Below, in pieces: positions 9,096 through 17,500 of a stretch of DNA of 64,000 nt (positions are counted from its first letter, which is position 1; each line of letters begins with the position of its first letter). The stretch covers positions 1,240,001-1,304,000 of the forward strand of contig NZ_JADQDK010000001.1 of NCBI RefSeq assembly GCF_019263705.2, written 5' to 3'. A program made the translations under genes and the position numbers. This stretch comes from Pseudonocardia abyssalis. GTDB taxonomy: Bacteria; Actinomycetota; Actinomycetes; Mycobacteriales; Pseudonocardiaceae. The notes below the pieces were generated by a model. It had not been told where the DNA came from, made no database searches, and saw only the letters and a list, made by a program, of their open reading frames with translations.

Positions 9096-9110
9096 GGGAC
9101 CTTCGGCCCG
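9096..9110 (+). promoter_or_regulatory. Strong putative DosR/DevR-type operator
   Basis: GGGACCTTCGGCCCG is the best example of the recurrent motif. It stands 91 bp from the nitroreductase start (9005) and 51 bp from the GH65 start (9161), a position that could control both divergent genes. Confidence 0.6.
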
Positions 9111-9160
9111 GATCGGACGCCGTGGCGGGGTCCTACGGTCGGAACGGACAGGGGGTTGCC

Positions 9161-11665
9161 GTGGATGCCTGGACGTTGACCTTCGAGGGCTGGGACCCCG
9201 CCGACGAAGGGCGCCGGGAGGCCCTGACGACCCTGGGCAACGGCCGGTTCGCCACCCGCGGGGCGGCGCCCGAGAGCCGGGCCGACGGCGTGCACTACCC
9301 GGGGACCTACGCCGCGGGCGTGTTCGACCGCGTCCGCGACGAGATCGACGGCGAGGTCGTCGAGTCCGAGAGCATGGTCAACCTGCCGCACTGGGCGGAC
9401 CTGCGCGTCGCCGTCGAGGACGGGCCGTGGATCTCCGCGGACGGGGCCGAGGTGCTGGAGCACCGGGTGGCGCTGGACCTGCGCCGCGGGCTGCTCACCC
9501 GCCGCACCCGGTTCGCCGACGCCGCGGGGCGGATCACCGTGCTGCGCCAGCGCAGCTTCGTGCACCGGACGCTGCCGCACGTGGCCGGCCTGCACACGGT
9601 GCTGGTGGCCGAGAACTGGTCGGGGAACCTGCGGATCGAGTCCGGGATCGACGGCGCCGTCCGCAACGCGGGCGTGTCCCGCTACGCCGCCCTCGACGGC
9701 CGCCACCTGGACGTCGTCACGACCGGGGAGCCGGACGGGTCCACGCTGCTGCTCGTCGCGCGGACGCGCCAGTCGCGGTTGCGGGTGGCGGTGGCGGCCC
9801 GTACGACCCTGGAACCCGGCACGGCCGTCGACGAACGCTCACTGCACCGCCGGCCCGACCGCGTCGCGCACGTCCTGCGGTGCGCGGTGCGGGCGGGGGA
9901 GCCCGTCGCGGTCGAGAAGGTCGTCGCCGTGGTCACCTCGCGCGACGGCGCGGTGTCCGAACCGGCCGTGGCGGCCGTGGAGGTGCTGGCCGGCACGGCG
10001 GGCTTCGAGGAGCTGCTGGCCGGTCACGAGCTGGCCTGGCAGCAGCTCTGGCGGCGTTACCGACTCGACCTGGTCCGCCATCCGGCCGCGCTCGCCACGG
10101 AGACGCTGCGCACCCTGCGGCTGTGCACGTTCCACGTGCTGCAGGCGGTCTCCGAGCACAACCAGGACCTCGACGCGGGCGTCCCGGCCCGCGGCCTGCA
10201 CGGCGAGGCCTACCGCGGCCACGTCTTCTGGGACGAGCTGTTCGTCTACCCGATGCTCACCCTGCGCACGCCCGCGGTGACCCGGGCGCTGCTGCGGTAC
10301 CGCGTGCGGCGCCTCGACGCGGCCCGGCGCGCGGCGCGGGCCGCGGGCCACACCGGCGCGATGTACCCGTGGCAGTCCGGCAGCGACGGCCGGGAGGAGA
10401 GCCAGCGCCGCCACCTCAACCCGCGGTCCGGCCACTGGCTCCCCGACACCTCGCACCTGCAGCGGCACGTCGGCCTGGCCGTCGCCTACAGCATCTGGCA
10501 GTACTACCAGGCCACCGGCGACCGCGAGTTCCTCTCCGACCACGGGGCCGAGGTGCTGCTGGAGGTGGCGCGGTTTTTCGCCGGCCTCGCCCGCCACGAT
10601 CCGGTGACCGACCGCTTCCGCATCCGCGGTGTGATGGGGCCCGACGAGTACACGACCCGCTACCCCGGCTCCGACCGGCCGGGCATCGACGACAACGCCT
10701 ACACCAACGTCATGACCGTGTGGCTGCTGCGCCGCGCCGAGGACGTCCTCGCCGCGCTGGAACCGATCCGACGCACCGAGCTCGTCGAGTCGCTGGACCT
10801 GGGCCCCGCCGAGCAGCTGCGCTGGCGCGACGTCAGCCGCCGGATGTTCGTGCCGATCGCCGCCGACGGGGTGATCAGCCAGTACGCGGGCGCCCACGAC
10901 CTGCCCGATCTCGACTGGGCCGGCTACCGCGCCCGCTACGGCGACCTGTCCCGGCTCGACCGCATCCTGGAGGCGGAGGGCCGGTCGGTCGACGACTACC
11001 AGGTCTCCAAGCAGGCCGACGTGCTCATGCTGTTCTACCTGCTCTCCGCCGACGAGCTGCGCGCCCTGCTCGGCGGGCTCGGCTACGGCCTGCCGCCCGA
11101 GGCCATCCCGGCGACGATCGAGTACCACCTGTCCCGGACCGTGCACGGCTCCACGCTCAGCGCCCTGGTGCACGCCTGGGTCCTGGCGCGCGGGCACCGG
11201 GAGCACGCCGTCGAGTACTTCGAGCGCGCCTTGTCCAGCGACGTGGCCGACATCCAGCGCGGGACGACCGCTGAAGGCGTGCACCTCGGGGCGATGGCCG
11301 GGTGCGTCGACCTCCTGCAGCGCTGCTTCGCCGGCCTGGAGACCCGGGAGGACGCGCTGTGGTTCGACCCGCACTGGCCGCGGCGCTTCGGCCGGCTCGA
11401 CTTCTCCGTGCAGTACCGCCACCACCAGCTGACGGTGAGCGTCGGCGACCGCACCGTCCGGGTGGTGTCCGAGCCCGGACCCGGGTCGCCGATCCGGGTC
11501 GGCAGCGGCGACCGGCTGAGCGAGCTGCGACCGGGCGAGGCGGTGGTCTTCTCGGCCTCCGGGAGCTCCGGGGACCCGGACGCCGCGCCACCGGACGCTG
11601 TTCAGGCGGCGAACTCGAGGTCTCCGCGCCGGGGCTCGTCGATCCGGTCGCCCGAGCCCTCCTGA
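9161..11665 (+). CDS. Glycoside hydrolase family 65 (disaccharide phosphorylase type)
   Basis: The 834-residue protein follows the GH65 layout: N-terminal beta-sandwich (LGNGRFATRG), alpha/alpha barrel with FWDELFVYP, and catalytic acid Glu near residue 496 in GPDEYTTRYP. KQADVLMLFY follows, then a C-terminal sheet domain. GH65 enzymes phosphorolyse trehalose, maltose or kojibiose; some are hydrolases, and the sugar cannot be fixed here. Rv2006 and Rv3401 are mycobacterial relatives, the former in the DosR regulon. The GTG at 9161 has AGGGGG six bases upstream. Trehalose-type sugar mobilisation during dormancy is the likely role (inference). Confidence 0.93.
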   Translation: MDAWTLTFEGWDPADEGRREALTTLGNGRFATRGAAPESRADGVHYPGTYAAGVFDRVRDEIDGEVVESESMVNLPHWADLRVAVEDGPWISADGAEVLEHRVALDLRRGLLTRRTRFADAAGRITVLRQRSFVHRTLPHVAGLHTVLVAENWSGNLRIESGIDGAVRNAGVSRYAALDGRHLDVVTTGEPDGSTLLLVARTRQSRLRVAVAARTTLEPGTAVDERSLHRRPDRVAHVLRCAVRAGEPVAVEKVVAVVTSRDGAVSEPAVAAVEVLAGTAGFEELLAGHELAWQQLWRRYRLDLVRHPAALATETLRTLRLCTFHVLQAVSEHNQDLDAGVPARGLHGEAYRGHVFWDELFVYPMLTLRTPAVTRALLRYRVRRLDAARRAARAAGHTGAMYPWQSGSDGREESQRRHLNPRSGHWLPDTSHLQRHVGLAVAYSIWQYYQATGDREFLSDHGAEVLLEVARFFAGLARHDPVTDRFRIRGVMGPDEYTTRYPGSDRPGIDDNAYTNVMTVWLLRRAEDVLAALEPIRRTELVESLDLGPAEQLRWRDVSRRMFVPIAADGVISQYAGAHDLPDLDWAGYRARYGDLSRLDRILEAEGRSVDDYQVSKQADVLMLFYLLSADELRALLGGLGYGLPPEAIPATIEYHLSRTVHGSTLSALVHAWVLARGHREHAVEYFERALSSDVADIQRGTTAEGVHLGAMAGCVDLLQRCFAGLETREDALWFDPHWPRRFGRLDFSVQYRHHQLTVSVGDRTVRVVSEPGPGSPIRVGSGDRLSELRPGEAVVFSASGSSGDPDAAPPDAVQAANSRSPRRGSSIRSPEPS

Positions 11666-11754
11666 GGGGTGCGGCCGGGGGATCCGGCCTCGCCGTCGGC
11701 CGCGCAGAGGCAGGGGTGCCAGTGGTCGTATCCCCAGCAGGTGTCGCACAGCAC
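11602..11754 (-). CDS. Possible small Cys/His-rich protein
   Basis: Starting at GTG 11754 a 50-codon ORF reads CDTCWGYDHWHPCLC near its start, a pattern of four Cys and two His that could bind zinc. It overlaps the GH65 3' end by 64 bp in antisense, and its upstream Shine-Dalgarno is weak. I do not recognise a family. The dense metal-ligand motif and clean stop argue for a gene; the overlap and short length argue against. Confidence 0.4.
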   Translation of the reverse strand: MLCDTCWGYDHWHPCLCAADGEAGSPGRTPQEGSGDRIDEPRRGDLEFAA

Positions 11755-11832
11755 GGGTTGCCCCCTCGGTCGCGGGTCCGGACCCGATCGGGTCCGGTCG
11801 TCCAGGGTGCGCCGCGCCGGGCCGGTGGAGCA

Positions 11833-11847
11833 GGGGCCTTTCGTCCC
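11833..11847 (+). promoter_or_regulatory. Putative DosR/DevR-type operator
   Basis: GGGGCCTTTCGTCCC, close to both the local motif and the mycobacterial half-sites GGGACTT / GTCCC. It is 102 bp upstream of the Gmad2 gene. Confidence 0.5.
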
Positions 11848-11948
11848 GGGGCCGCGGTCCGGTCGCCGGGACGACGGTGCACCTGGGGCATCGTGAGGTG
11901 GGTCCGACGGCCCTGTCGCGGATTCCGGATCAGCGGGACCGTCGACGC

Positions 11949-12809
11949 ATGACCACGACCGATCTCGACCGCAGCCCCGGGCCGGACCCGGCCCGACCCC
12001 GCCGTCGCCATCCGCGACCCCTGCTGCTCGCCGTCGCCGTCGCCGTCGCCGTGACGGGCGTGGTCGTCACGGTCGCGACGCTGGTCGGCGGCCCGTCCCC
12101 GTCCGGTCCGCCGCAACCCGGTCCGTCCGTGCCCACCGCCACCGCCGCGCCGCCGATCACCACAGGGGCGGACGCCCGGCCGTCGGCGGAGCAGCCGACG
12201 GCCTCGGCGCCGGCCACGCCGGTCCCGACCGGCGCAGGACCAGCTCCGACCCCCGGACCGGTCAGTGCGGTGACGGCCGTGTGGCCCGACGCCGCAGCAG
12301 GCGTCCGCTACACCGATCCGGTCGCCGCTGCCACCGGGTTCGCCAGGGGGCTGGCGGGTTTCCGCGACCCGGTGCCCGGTCCGTTCCTGCCCGGGGACGG
12401 CCGTTCCGGGGAGGTGGAGGTGCGCCCCCGCGCGGGCGGCCCGGTCACGACCGTGTTCGTCCGCATCCTGGAGGACGGGACGTGGTGGGTGCTCGGCTCG
12501 GCGAGCGGAGACCTGCTGCTCGACGTCCCCGGCGCCGGTGACCTCGTCGGGTCGCCGGTCCTGCTGCAGGGCCGGGCCGTGGCGTTCGAGGGCCACGTCG
12601 ACGTGCGCATCGTCGAGGACGGTGGCACCGCGCCGCTCGCCGTCGGCTTCGCCACCGCGGGCGGGGACGTGCTGCGCCCGTTCGCCGTCACGGTCGCGCT
12701 CGACCGCGCGCCGGTCGCCGCCCACGGTGCGGTCGTGCTGAGCACGGCGAGCGGGGAGGACGGTCAGGTGTGGCAGGCGAGCGTCGTCCGCGTCCGGTTC
12801 GTGCCGTGA
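11949..12809 (+). CDS. Membrane-anchored Gmad2-domain protein
   Basis: The 286-residue protein has a short basic tail, one hydrophobic segment near residues 20-45, a Pro/Thr/Ala-rich linker, a middle domain, and a C-terminal domain beginning near residue 190. The phrase AFEGHVDVRIVEDGG is typical of Gmad2, an immunoglobulin-like domain first noted in spore-germination proteins. It is likely displayed outside the membrane. Function is unknown. The operator at 11833 suggests co-regulation with the stress genes. Confidence 0.7.
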   Translation: MTTTDLDRSPGPDPARPRRRHPRPLLLAVAVAVAVTGVVVTVATLVGGPSPSGPPQPGPSVPTATAAPPITTGADARPSAEQPTASAPATPVPTGAGPAPTPGPVSAVTAVWPDAAAGVRYTDPVAAATGFARGLAGFRDPVPGPFLPGDGRSGEVEVRPRAGGPVTTVFVRILEDGTWWVLGSASGDLLLDVPGAGDLVGSPVLLQGRAVAFEGHVDVRIVEDGGTAPLAVGFATAGGDVLRPFAVTVALDRAPVAAHGAVVLSTASGEDGQVWQASVVRVRFVP

Positions 12810-12825
12810 CGGCCCGGAGCTGACG

Positions 12826-13275
12826 GTGGTGACCGCGCGGGCCGCCGGGCGGGACGCGTCGCGCGCGGCGGCCGGGAACCGACCCGGGGAGCCGGCCCCG
12901 ACGCCCGGTGACCCGCTCCGGGGTCCGATCACCGGACGGGGTCCCGGTCCGGGCCCTGCCGCCGTCCGCGGCCGCAGGACCGGGACCGGCCGAGACCCGG
13001 TCGTCACCGCCGCGATCGGCACCCCGCCCTCCAGCACCGCCGATGGGGCCGACGAGGACCCCGGCGAGGGGGCCGCGGAGGCGTGGCTCGCCGTGCTCTC
13101 GCTGCACGGTGACTTCGACGACGACGAGTGGGCCGCGCTCTGCGGCGACGGCGACGGGGCCGGCGAGGAGGCGGCCGGTGGACGGGACGCCCCCGCGGCG
13201 GGTGTGCCGCCGCAGCGCCGTCGAGGCCCCCGGACCGGGGTACGCAGGGATGCGGCCCGCGCGTCGAACGGCTGA
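12826..13275 (+). CDS. Hypothetical protein, doubtful
   Basis: This 149-codon frame is low complexity in its first half. Its more protein-like part is around AEAWLAVLSLHGDFDDDEW (from about 13,075). A later GTG near 13,002 could be the real start. It has no recognised domain and lies in an otherwise empty 609-bp stretch (12810-13418). In 75% GC DNA such frames often arise by chance. Confidence 0.25.
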   Translation: MVTARAAGRDASRAAAGNRPGEPAPTPGDPLRGPITGRGPGPGPAAVRGRRTGTGRDPVVTAAIGTPPSSTADGADEDPGEGAAEAWLAVLSLHGDFDDDEWAALCGDGDGAGEEAAGGRDAPAAGVPPQRRRGPRTGVRRDAARASNG

Positions 13276-13418
13276 TCATGCGGACCGGGGGTCCCCCGGG
13301 TGCGGGTCGACCGGCCCTGCCGGCCGGGGATGAACCGGTCGACCCTGGGCGGGGACACGGGGCGGGTGGACGTGTGCGGCGGGGACAGTGCCGTGCTCGT
13401 GGCGGGGAGGTGGACGGC

Positions 13419-14807
13419 ATGACGACGGCTGCGACGGTGAGAAGCAGGGCGGGCCGGGCGCTGACGGTTGCGCTCGGTGCGCTGCTGGCGGTGACGGGCG
13501 CGCTTCTCACGGCGCCGGTGGCGGCGGCCGACGACGCCCCTCCCGCCCGGGCCGCGGTGTTCACCCGGGGCGCGGACCCCGGCCCCCGCGTCGTCACCCT
13601 GACGCTGGACGCCGACTGGTACACCCCCGGTGACGTGCCGCGGGTGCTGCAGATCCTGCGGGACAACGGGATCACCGCCGGGTTCGCCCTCACCGGCCGC
13701 TACGTGGAGCGCTATCCGGACCAGGTCCGGGCGATCGCCGCCGCGGGGCACAAGCTGATCAACCACAGCTACGACCACCCGGCGTTCACCGGTCTGACCA
13801 CCGCGCAGCGTGCCGACCAGCTCGACCGCGCCGAGGCGGCGTTCCGGCGGCTGGGCCTGACCACGGCCGGGTGGTTCCGGGCGCCCTACCGGGACGGCTA
13901 CCTCGACGACGGGGTGCGCGCCGACCTGGCCGCGCGCGGGGACTGGATCAGCTACGACTGGACGTTCGACACGACCGGTTACCTCGGCGTCCCCAGTGAG
14001 GTGATCCTGGACCGGGTGCGCCGCTACACCGTGCCGGGCGGGATCGTGCTGATGCACCTGAGCTCGGACTCCACGGACACGGCGGCGTTGCCGGCCGTGA
14101 TCGCGACGTTGCGGGGGATGGGGTACGGCTTCACCGACCCCTACCGCAGCGTCACGCGCGGGGCGATCGGCTGGCACTACGCCGGGCTGGGCGCGCAGCG
14201 CTCGGTGCTGGGCGACCCGCGCACGGCCGAGATGGTCGCGACGACCGCCGGCACGGCCGTGCAGTGGTTCGAGGGGGGCCGCGTCTACTGGCGCGACGCC
14301 CTGGGCGCCCACGAGGTGCACGGGGCGATCGGCGCCCGGTTCGCCGGGCTGGGGTCGGTGACGTCGCTGCTGGGGTTCCCGGTCACCGACGAGACGCCCA
14401 CCCCGGACGGCACGGGTCGCTTCAACCACTTCGAGCACGGTGGGTCGCTGTACTGGACGCCCGCGACGGGTGCGCGGCTGGTGTACGGCGCGATCCGGGC
14501 GAAGTGGGCGTCGCTGGGCTGGGAACGCGGGTTCCTGGGCTACCCGGTGGGCGACGAGGTCGGGGTCACCGGCGGGCGGGCCTCGCAGTTCCAGGGCGGC
14601 AGCGTGTACTGGTCGGCCGCCACCGGGGCGCACGAGGTGCACGGCGCGATCCTGGGCCGCTACCTGGCCCAGGGCGGCACGGCGGGCCGGTTGGGCCTGC
14701 CGGTGTCCGACGAGTACACGGTGCCCGGCGGGCGCCGCAGCGACTTCCGGGGCGGCTGGCTGCGCTGGGACGCCGTGACGGGGGCGGTCACGACCGGCAA
14801 CCCGTGA
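13419..14807 (+). CDS. Secreted polysaccharide deacetylase with LGFP repeats
   Basis: The 462-residue protein has a signal peptide (residues 1 to about 33, ending APVAAAD), a NodB deacetylase domain and about four LGFP-type repeats (residues 245-460). NodB motifs are HSYDHP for metal binding, FRAPYRDGY, and a variant first motif LTLDADW in place of the common TFDDG. LGFP repeats are thought to tether proteins to the cell wall in mycolic-acid-type actinomycetes. A role in trimming wall glycan is likely. GGGGAGG precedes the ATG. Confidence 0.88.
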   Translation: MTTAATVRSRAGRALTVALGALLAVTGALLTAPVAAADDAPPARAAVFTRGADPGPRVVTLTLDADWYTPGDVPRVLQILRDNGITAGFALTGRYVERYPDQVRAIAAAGHKLINHSYDHPAFTGLTTAQRADQLDRAEAAFRRLGLTTAGWFRAPYRDGYLDDGVRADLAARGDWISYDWTFDTTGYLGVPSEVILDRVRRYTVPGGIVLMHLSSDSTDTAALPAVIATLRGMGYGFTDPYRSVTRGAIGWHYAGLGAQRSVLGDPRTAEMVATTAGTAVQWFEGGRVYWRDALGAHEVHGAIGARFAGLGSVTSLLGFPVTDETPTPDGTGRFNHFEHGGSLYWTPATGARLVYGAIRAKWASLGWERGFLGYPVGDEVGVTGGRASQFQGGSVYWSAATGAHEVHGAILGRYLAQGGTAGRLGLPVSDEYTVPGGRRSDFRGGWLRWDAVTGAVTTGNP

Positions 14808-15225
14808 CTCCGCCGCGGTCGGCTCGGTGAGCCACCGCGATCGTCGAGGCGTGGACGGGCCGGGGTGTCCCGTCGCGCCCGAGCTCGTCGGGGTCTCGGG
14901 ATCGGGTGGACGGCAGGGATGTGCCGGAGACCGGGCACCCGTCCGTCGGCAAGGTGCCCGGCCCCCGGCTCGCGCCACTCGTCTGCTCCCCAGCGACGAG
15001 TGGATGTCCGAGGGCGATCCGTGGCCCGGAGTCGAGGATCGCATCGGCACCGGGCCCGCCGACCGGGCCGGAGGTCCCCCGCGAACCGCCGTAGGTCACC
15101 CCGTTCGGCCACCGTCACCGCGGCCACCGTCGGCGCCGCGGTCTCGGTCCTCGGGGTCCTCACCGCGTGCGTCCGCGACGGACTGCGGCACTCGGCGGCG
15201 TCGTGATCCCGGCGTCGGACCCGGA

Positions 15226-15270
15226 CCACTGTGGACAGGACCACTGTGGACAGGGCCGTTGTGGACAGGG
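15226..15270 (+). repeat. 3 x 15-bp tandem repeat with DnaA-box-like core
   Basis: The units are CCACTGTGGACAGGA, CCACTGTGGACAGGG and CCGTTGTGGACAGGG. Each contains TGTGGACAG, which on the other strand (CTGTCCACA) differs by one base from the actinobacterial DnaA box TTGTCCACA. Confidence 0.9.
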
Positions 15271-15387
15271 ATCGCTGCGGGTGGCGGGTGGCCGGTGATC
15301 GCGATCCTGCACCCGCTGACAGGGACTCCCTCCAGGTGCGGTGGGGACTTGCGACCGTGGTGCCCGCCGCGCACCTGGGGGAACGGT

Positions 15388-15402
15388 GGGACCACCGGGC
15401 CC
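15388..15402 (+). promoter_or_regulatory. Putative DosR/DevR-type operator
   Basis: GGGACCACCGGGCCC lies 35 bp before the USP start at 15437. The outer GGGACC and GGNCCC match the recurrent motif, with a one-base longer spacer. Confidence 0.4.
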
Positions 15403-15436
15403 GAACGGTCCCGGCCGGATCGGACGAGGAGGACAC

Positions 15437-15940
15437 ATGGACGGCGAGGGCACCGGGACGGTCGTGGTGGGGGTGGACGGTTCCCCGGGATCGCGGGCGG
15501 CTGTCGAGCACGCACTGGAGGACGCTGCCCGCCGCGGGGCGCGGCTGCGGGCGGTGGTGGCGGCCCAGCTGCCGGAGTACTGGGCGACGGCCTACGGGAT
15601 GGTGGCGCCGCCGCCGATCTCGGAGGTCCTCGCGAGTGCGCGGGACGCCGGCCAGGAGATGGTGGACGAGGTGCTCGCAGCCCGGCCCGACCTGGCGGCG
15701 CGGGTGGAGGTGTCGGTGGAGGCGCGGGCCGGGGCAGCCGGACGGGTCCTGCTCGACGCTGCGGACGGCGCGGACGTGCTGGTGATCGGCCACCGCGGAC
15801 GCGGCGCCATGAGCAGCGCCATGCTCGGCTCGGTCGGTCTGCACTGCGTGCTGCACGCGTCGTGCCCGGTGACGATCGTCCGGTCGACCCGGGTGGCGGA
15901 GGCGGTCGCCCGGCCCGAGGCGGCCGCGGTGCCGGTGTGA
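15437..15940 (+). CDS. Single-domain universal stress protein
   Basis: This 167-residue UspA protein has VVVGVDGSPGS at the front and the complete ATP loop GHRGRGAMSSAMLGS. GAGGAGG lies just before the ATG. It is the intact counterpart of the broken USP at 4945-5340. It is followed after 112 bp, with an inverted repeat, by the Hsp20 gene. Confidence 0.93.
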   Translation: MDGEGTGTVVVGVDGSPGSRAAVEHALEDAARRGARLRAVVAAQLPEYWATAYGMVAPPPISEVLASARDAGQEMVDEVLAARPDLAARVEVSVEARAGAAGRVLLDAADGADVLVIGHRGRGAMSSAMLGSVGLHCVLHASCPVTIVRSTRVAEAVARPEAAAVPV

Positions 15941-15951
15941 GGTGGCTTCTC

Positions 15952-15965
15952 CGGCCCTTCGACCC
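15952..15965 (+). promoter_or_regulatory. Possible DosR-type operator before hsp20
   Basis: CGGCCCTTCGACCC matches 11 of 14 positions of GGGACCTTCGGCCC and is 88 bp upstream of the Hsp20 start. It overlaps the left arm of the hairpin at 15956-15984. Confidence 0.35.
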
Positions 15966-15984
15966 CCCGCGGGGGGTCGGAAGG
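15956..15984 (+). terminator. GC-rich near-perfect inverted repeat
   Basis: The arms CCTTCGACCCCCC and GGGGGGTCGGAAGG pair almost fully with a two-base centre and one bulge. There is no T-tract, as is usual in actinomycetes. It could end the USP transcript or act as a regulatory hairpin or operator for hsp20. Confidence 0.5.
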
Positions 15985-16052
15985 CGGAGGCGCCGCAGGG
16001 GGCCCGGGGGGAGTCTGGGGATGTCCGTGACACCGGTACGAGGAGGATTCGA

Positions 16053-16526
16053 ATGAGCACGCTGACCCGCCGCGAGCGCGGCGCTGACCTGGCCCGCCGC
16101 TTCTCCATGATGGACGGGGTCTTCGAGGAGTGGATGCGGTCGCTGCCCATGCGCCGGCCGTTCGGGCTCGGGTGGGACTGGCCGGGCGAGGAGCTGATCC
16201 GCGTGGACGAGTTCTGCGACGGTTCCACGGAGGTCATCCGGGCCGAGCTGCCCGGGATCGACCCGGCGAAGGACGTGGAGCTGACCGTGGCGGACGGGAT
16301 CCTGCGGATCCGGGCCGAGCGCCGGACCGACGAGAAGACCGAGGACAAGGGCTACACCCGGCACGAGATGCGCTACGGCAGCCTCACCCGCACGCTGCCC
16401 CTGCCCGAGGGTGTGCAGGAGTCCGACATCTCGGCCACCTACCGGGACGGGATCCTGGAGGTCCGGGTCCCGTTCGCGGAGCCGCAGGCGAAGGCTGAGC
16501 CCAAGAAGATCGACATCAAGTCCTGA
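16053..16526 (+). CDS. Hsp20 small heat shock protein (HspX/Acr-like)
   Basis: This 157-residue protein has an alpha-crystallin domain at about residues 45-140 (IRVDEFCDGSTEVIRAELPG through GILEVRVPF) and a Lys-rich tail. Small Hsps are ATP-independent holdases; HspX is the classic DosR-induced protein of dormant mycobacteria. AGGAGG stands before the ATG at 16053. Confidence 0.94.
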   Translation: MSTLTRRERGADLARRFSMMDGVFEEWMRSLPMRRPFGLGWDWPGEELIRVDEFCDGSTEVIRAELPGIDPAKDVELTVADGILRIRAERRTDEKTEDKGYTRHEMRYGSLTRTLPLPEGVQESDISATYRDGILEVRVPFAEPQAKAEPKKIDIKS

Positions 16527-16591
16527 CGGTCCCGGCCCGGTGTCCGACAGCGCGGCGCACGACCTGCGACATCCGCAGGTCGGACGCGACT

Positions 16592-16850
16592 GTGGAGGCC
16601 GGGCCGGATGGGAAGCGTGGATGGCCGGCCACCGCCCGGCGGGCGGTGCAGCACCGGGTCGGCGTGTCGCTGTCGGTGCCGATGATCGTCGACGGCAGCG
16701 CGGTCGGCGCCGTGAACCTCTACGCACCCGCGGCGGGTTCCCGGCCGACCGCGACCGGGCTTACCGGTCCGCCGACCAGGCCGTCGGCGTCGTGATGGCG
16801 ACCGGCCGGCGGTCGTCAGCGGGCCGGGGTGACCAGGCCGTGGTGCCCGT
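16592..16850 (+). pseudogene. GAF-domain remnant with frameshift
   Basis: The first frame reads VGVSLSVPMIVDG and AVGAVNLYAPAAG, the second half of a GAF domain. Homology then passes to another frame: GFPADRDRAYRSADQAVGVV. One frameshift near 16,735 and loss of the N-terminal half and everything downstream mark it as a broken sensor gene, similar to GAF-ANTAR or DosS-type proteins. Confidence 0.65.
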
Positions 16851-17064
16851 CGTGGCACCGGTCCCCGCCCGCACCCACGGCCGAAGGTGACCAGGCCGCG
16901 GGTGCGGAGCCCCGGTCCGGTCCCGCCCACACGCACCCGGGGCCCGGATACTCCGGACGACCGGACGGGGCCCACCGGCCCCTCCCGCACCGGGCGGCGG
17001 CGGCGGCATGCTCGTGTCGGGCGGTGGGCGACCGGCCCGCCGCGAACCCCACAGGAGGTCCGTC

Positions 17065-17415
17065 GTGGGTGACCCGGTCGTGCACTTCGAGATCGGCGGC
17101 AGCGACGCCGAGCGTTCCCGCGCGTTCTACGGCGGCCTGTTCGGGTGGTCGGTGCGCACCGATGACCGCGGCTACGGGCTGGTCGCCACGGGCTCCGACG
17201 TCGGTATCGCCGGGGGGATCATGCAGACGCCGCCCGAGGTGCCGCCGTGGGCCACCTTCTACGTCGGCGTGGCCGACGTGGAGAAGTCGCTCGCCCGCGC
17301 CGAGGAGCTGGGCGGCCGGCGGCTCATGGGCCCGGTCCTCGTCGAGGGCGTGGGCGAGATGGGGATGTTCGCCGATCCCGACGGCAACCCGGTCGGTGTG
17401 TTCGCGCAGTCGTGA
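17065..17415 (+). CDS. VOC/glyoxalase-like protein
   Basis: This 116-residue protein shows one vicinal-oxygen-chelate repeat pair: HFEIGGSDAERSRAFYGGLFGW near the start and FADPDGNPVGVF at the end. Such proteins dimerise to bind metal; the reaction is not predictable. The GTG at 17065 is chosen because ACAGGAGGTCC precedes it at ideal spacing. Confidence 0.88.
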   Translation: MGDPVVHFEIGGSDAERSRAFYGGLFGWSVRTDDRGYGLVATGSDVGIAGGIMQTPPEVPPWATFYVGVADVEKSLARAEELGGRRLMGPVLVEGVGEMGMFADPDGNPVGVFAQS

Positions 17416-17500
17416 GGCGGCGCCGGCGATGCACCGCCCGCGGCAGGCCACCGGCCGCCCCGGACGCGGGATCCGCGGTGCCGGTGGGCCCACCGGCTGG

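Larger units (their letters stand above)
14808..15436. other. 629-bp intergenic stretch with no convincing gene
   Basis: I see no conserved protein on either strand. It contains a three-copy 15-bp repeat with DnaA-box-like cores (15226-15270), a weak operator-like half-site GGGACTTGCGACCG at 15344-15357, and a better one at 15388-15402 before the USP. Confidence 0.5.

Noticed and set aside
11157..15050. A 1297-codon open frame on the minus strand
   Set aside because: It is antisense to GH65, Gmad2 and deacetylase genes, is rich in Arg/Pro/Ala and shows no domain. In 75% GC DNA such long antisense frames are expected.
14827..15200. Small frames on both strands between the deacetylase and the USP
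   Set aside because: Composition is Arg/Gly/Pro-rich without domain or ribosome-binding support.
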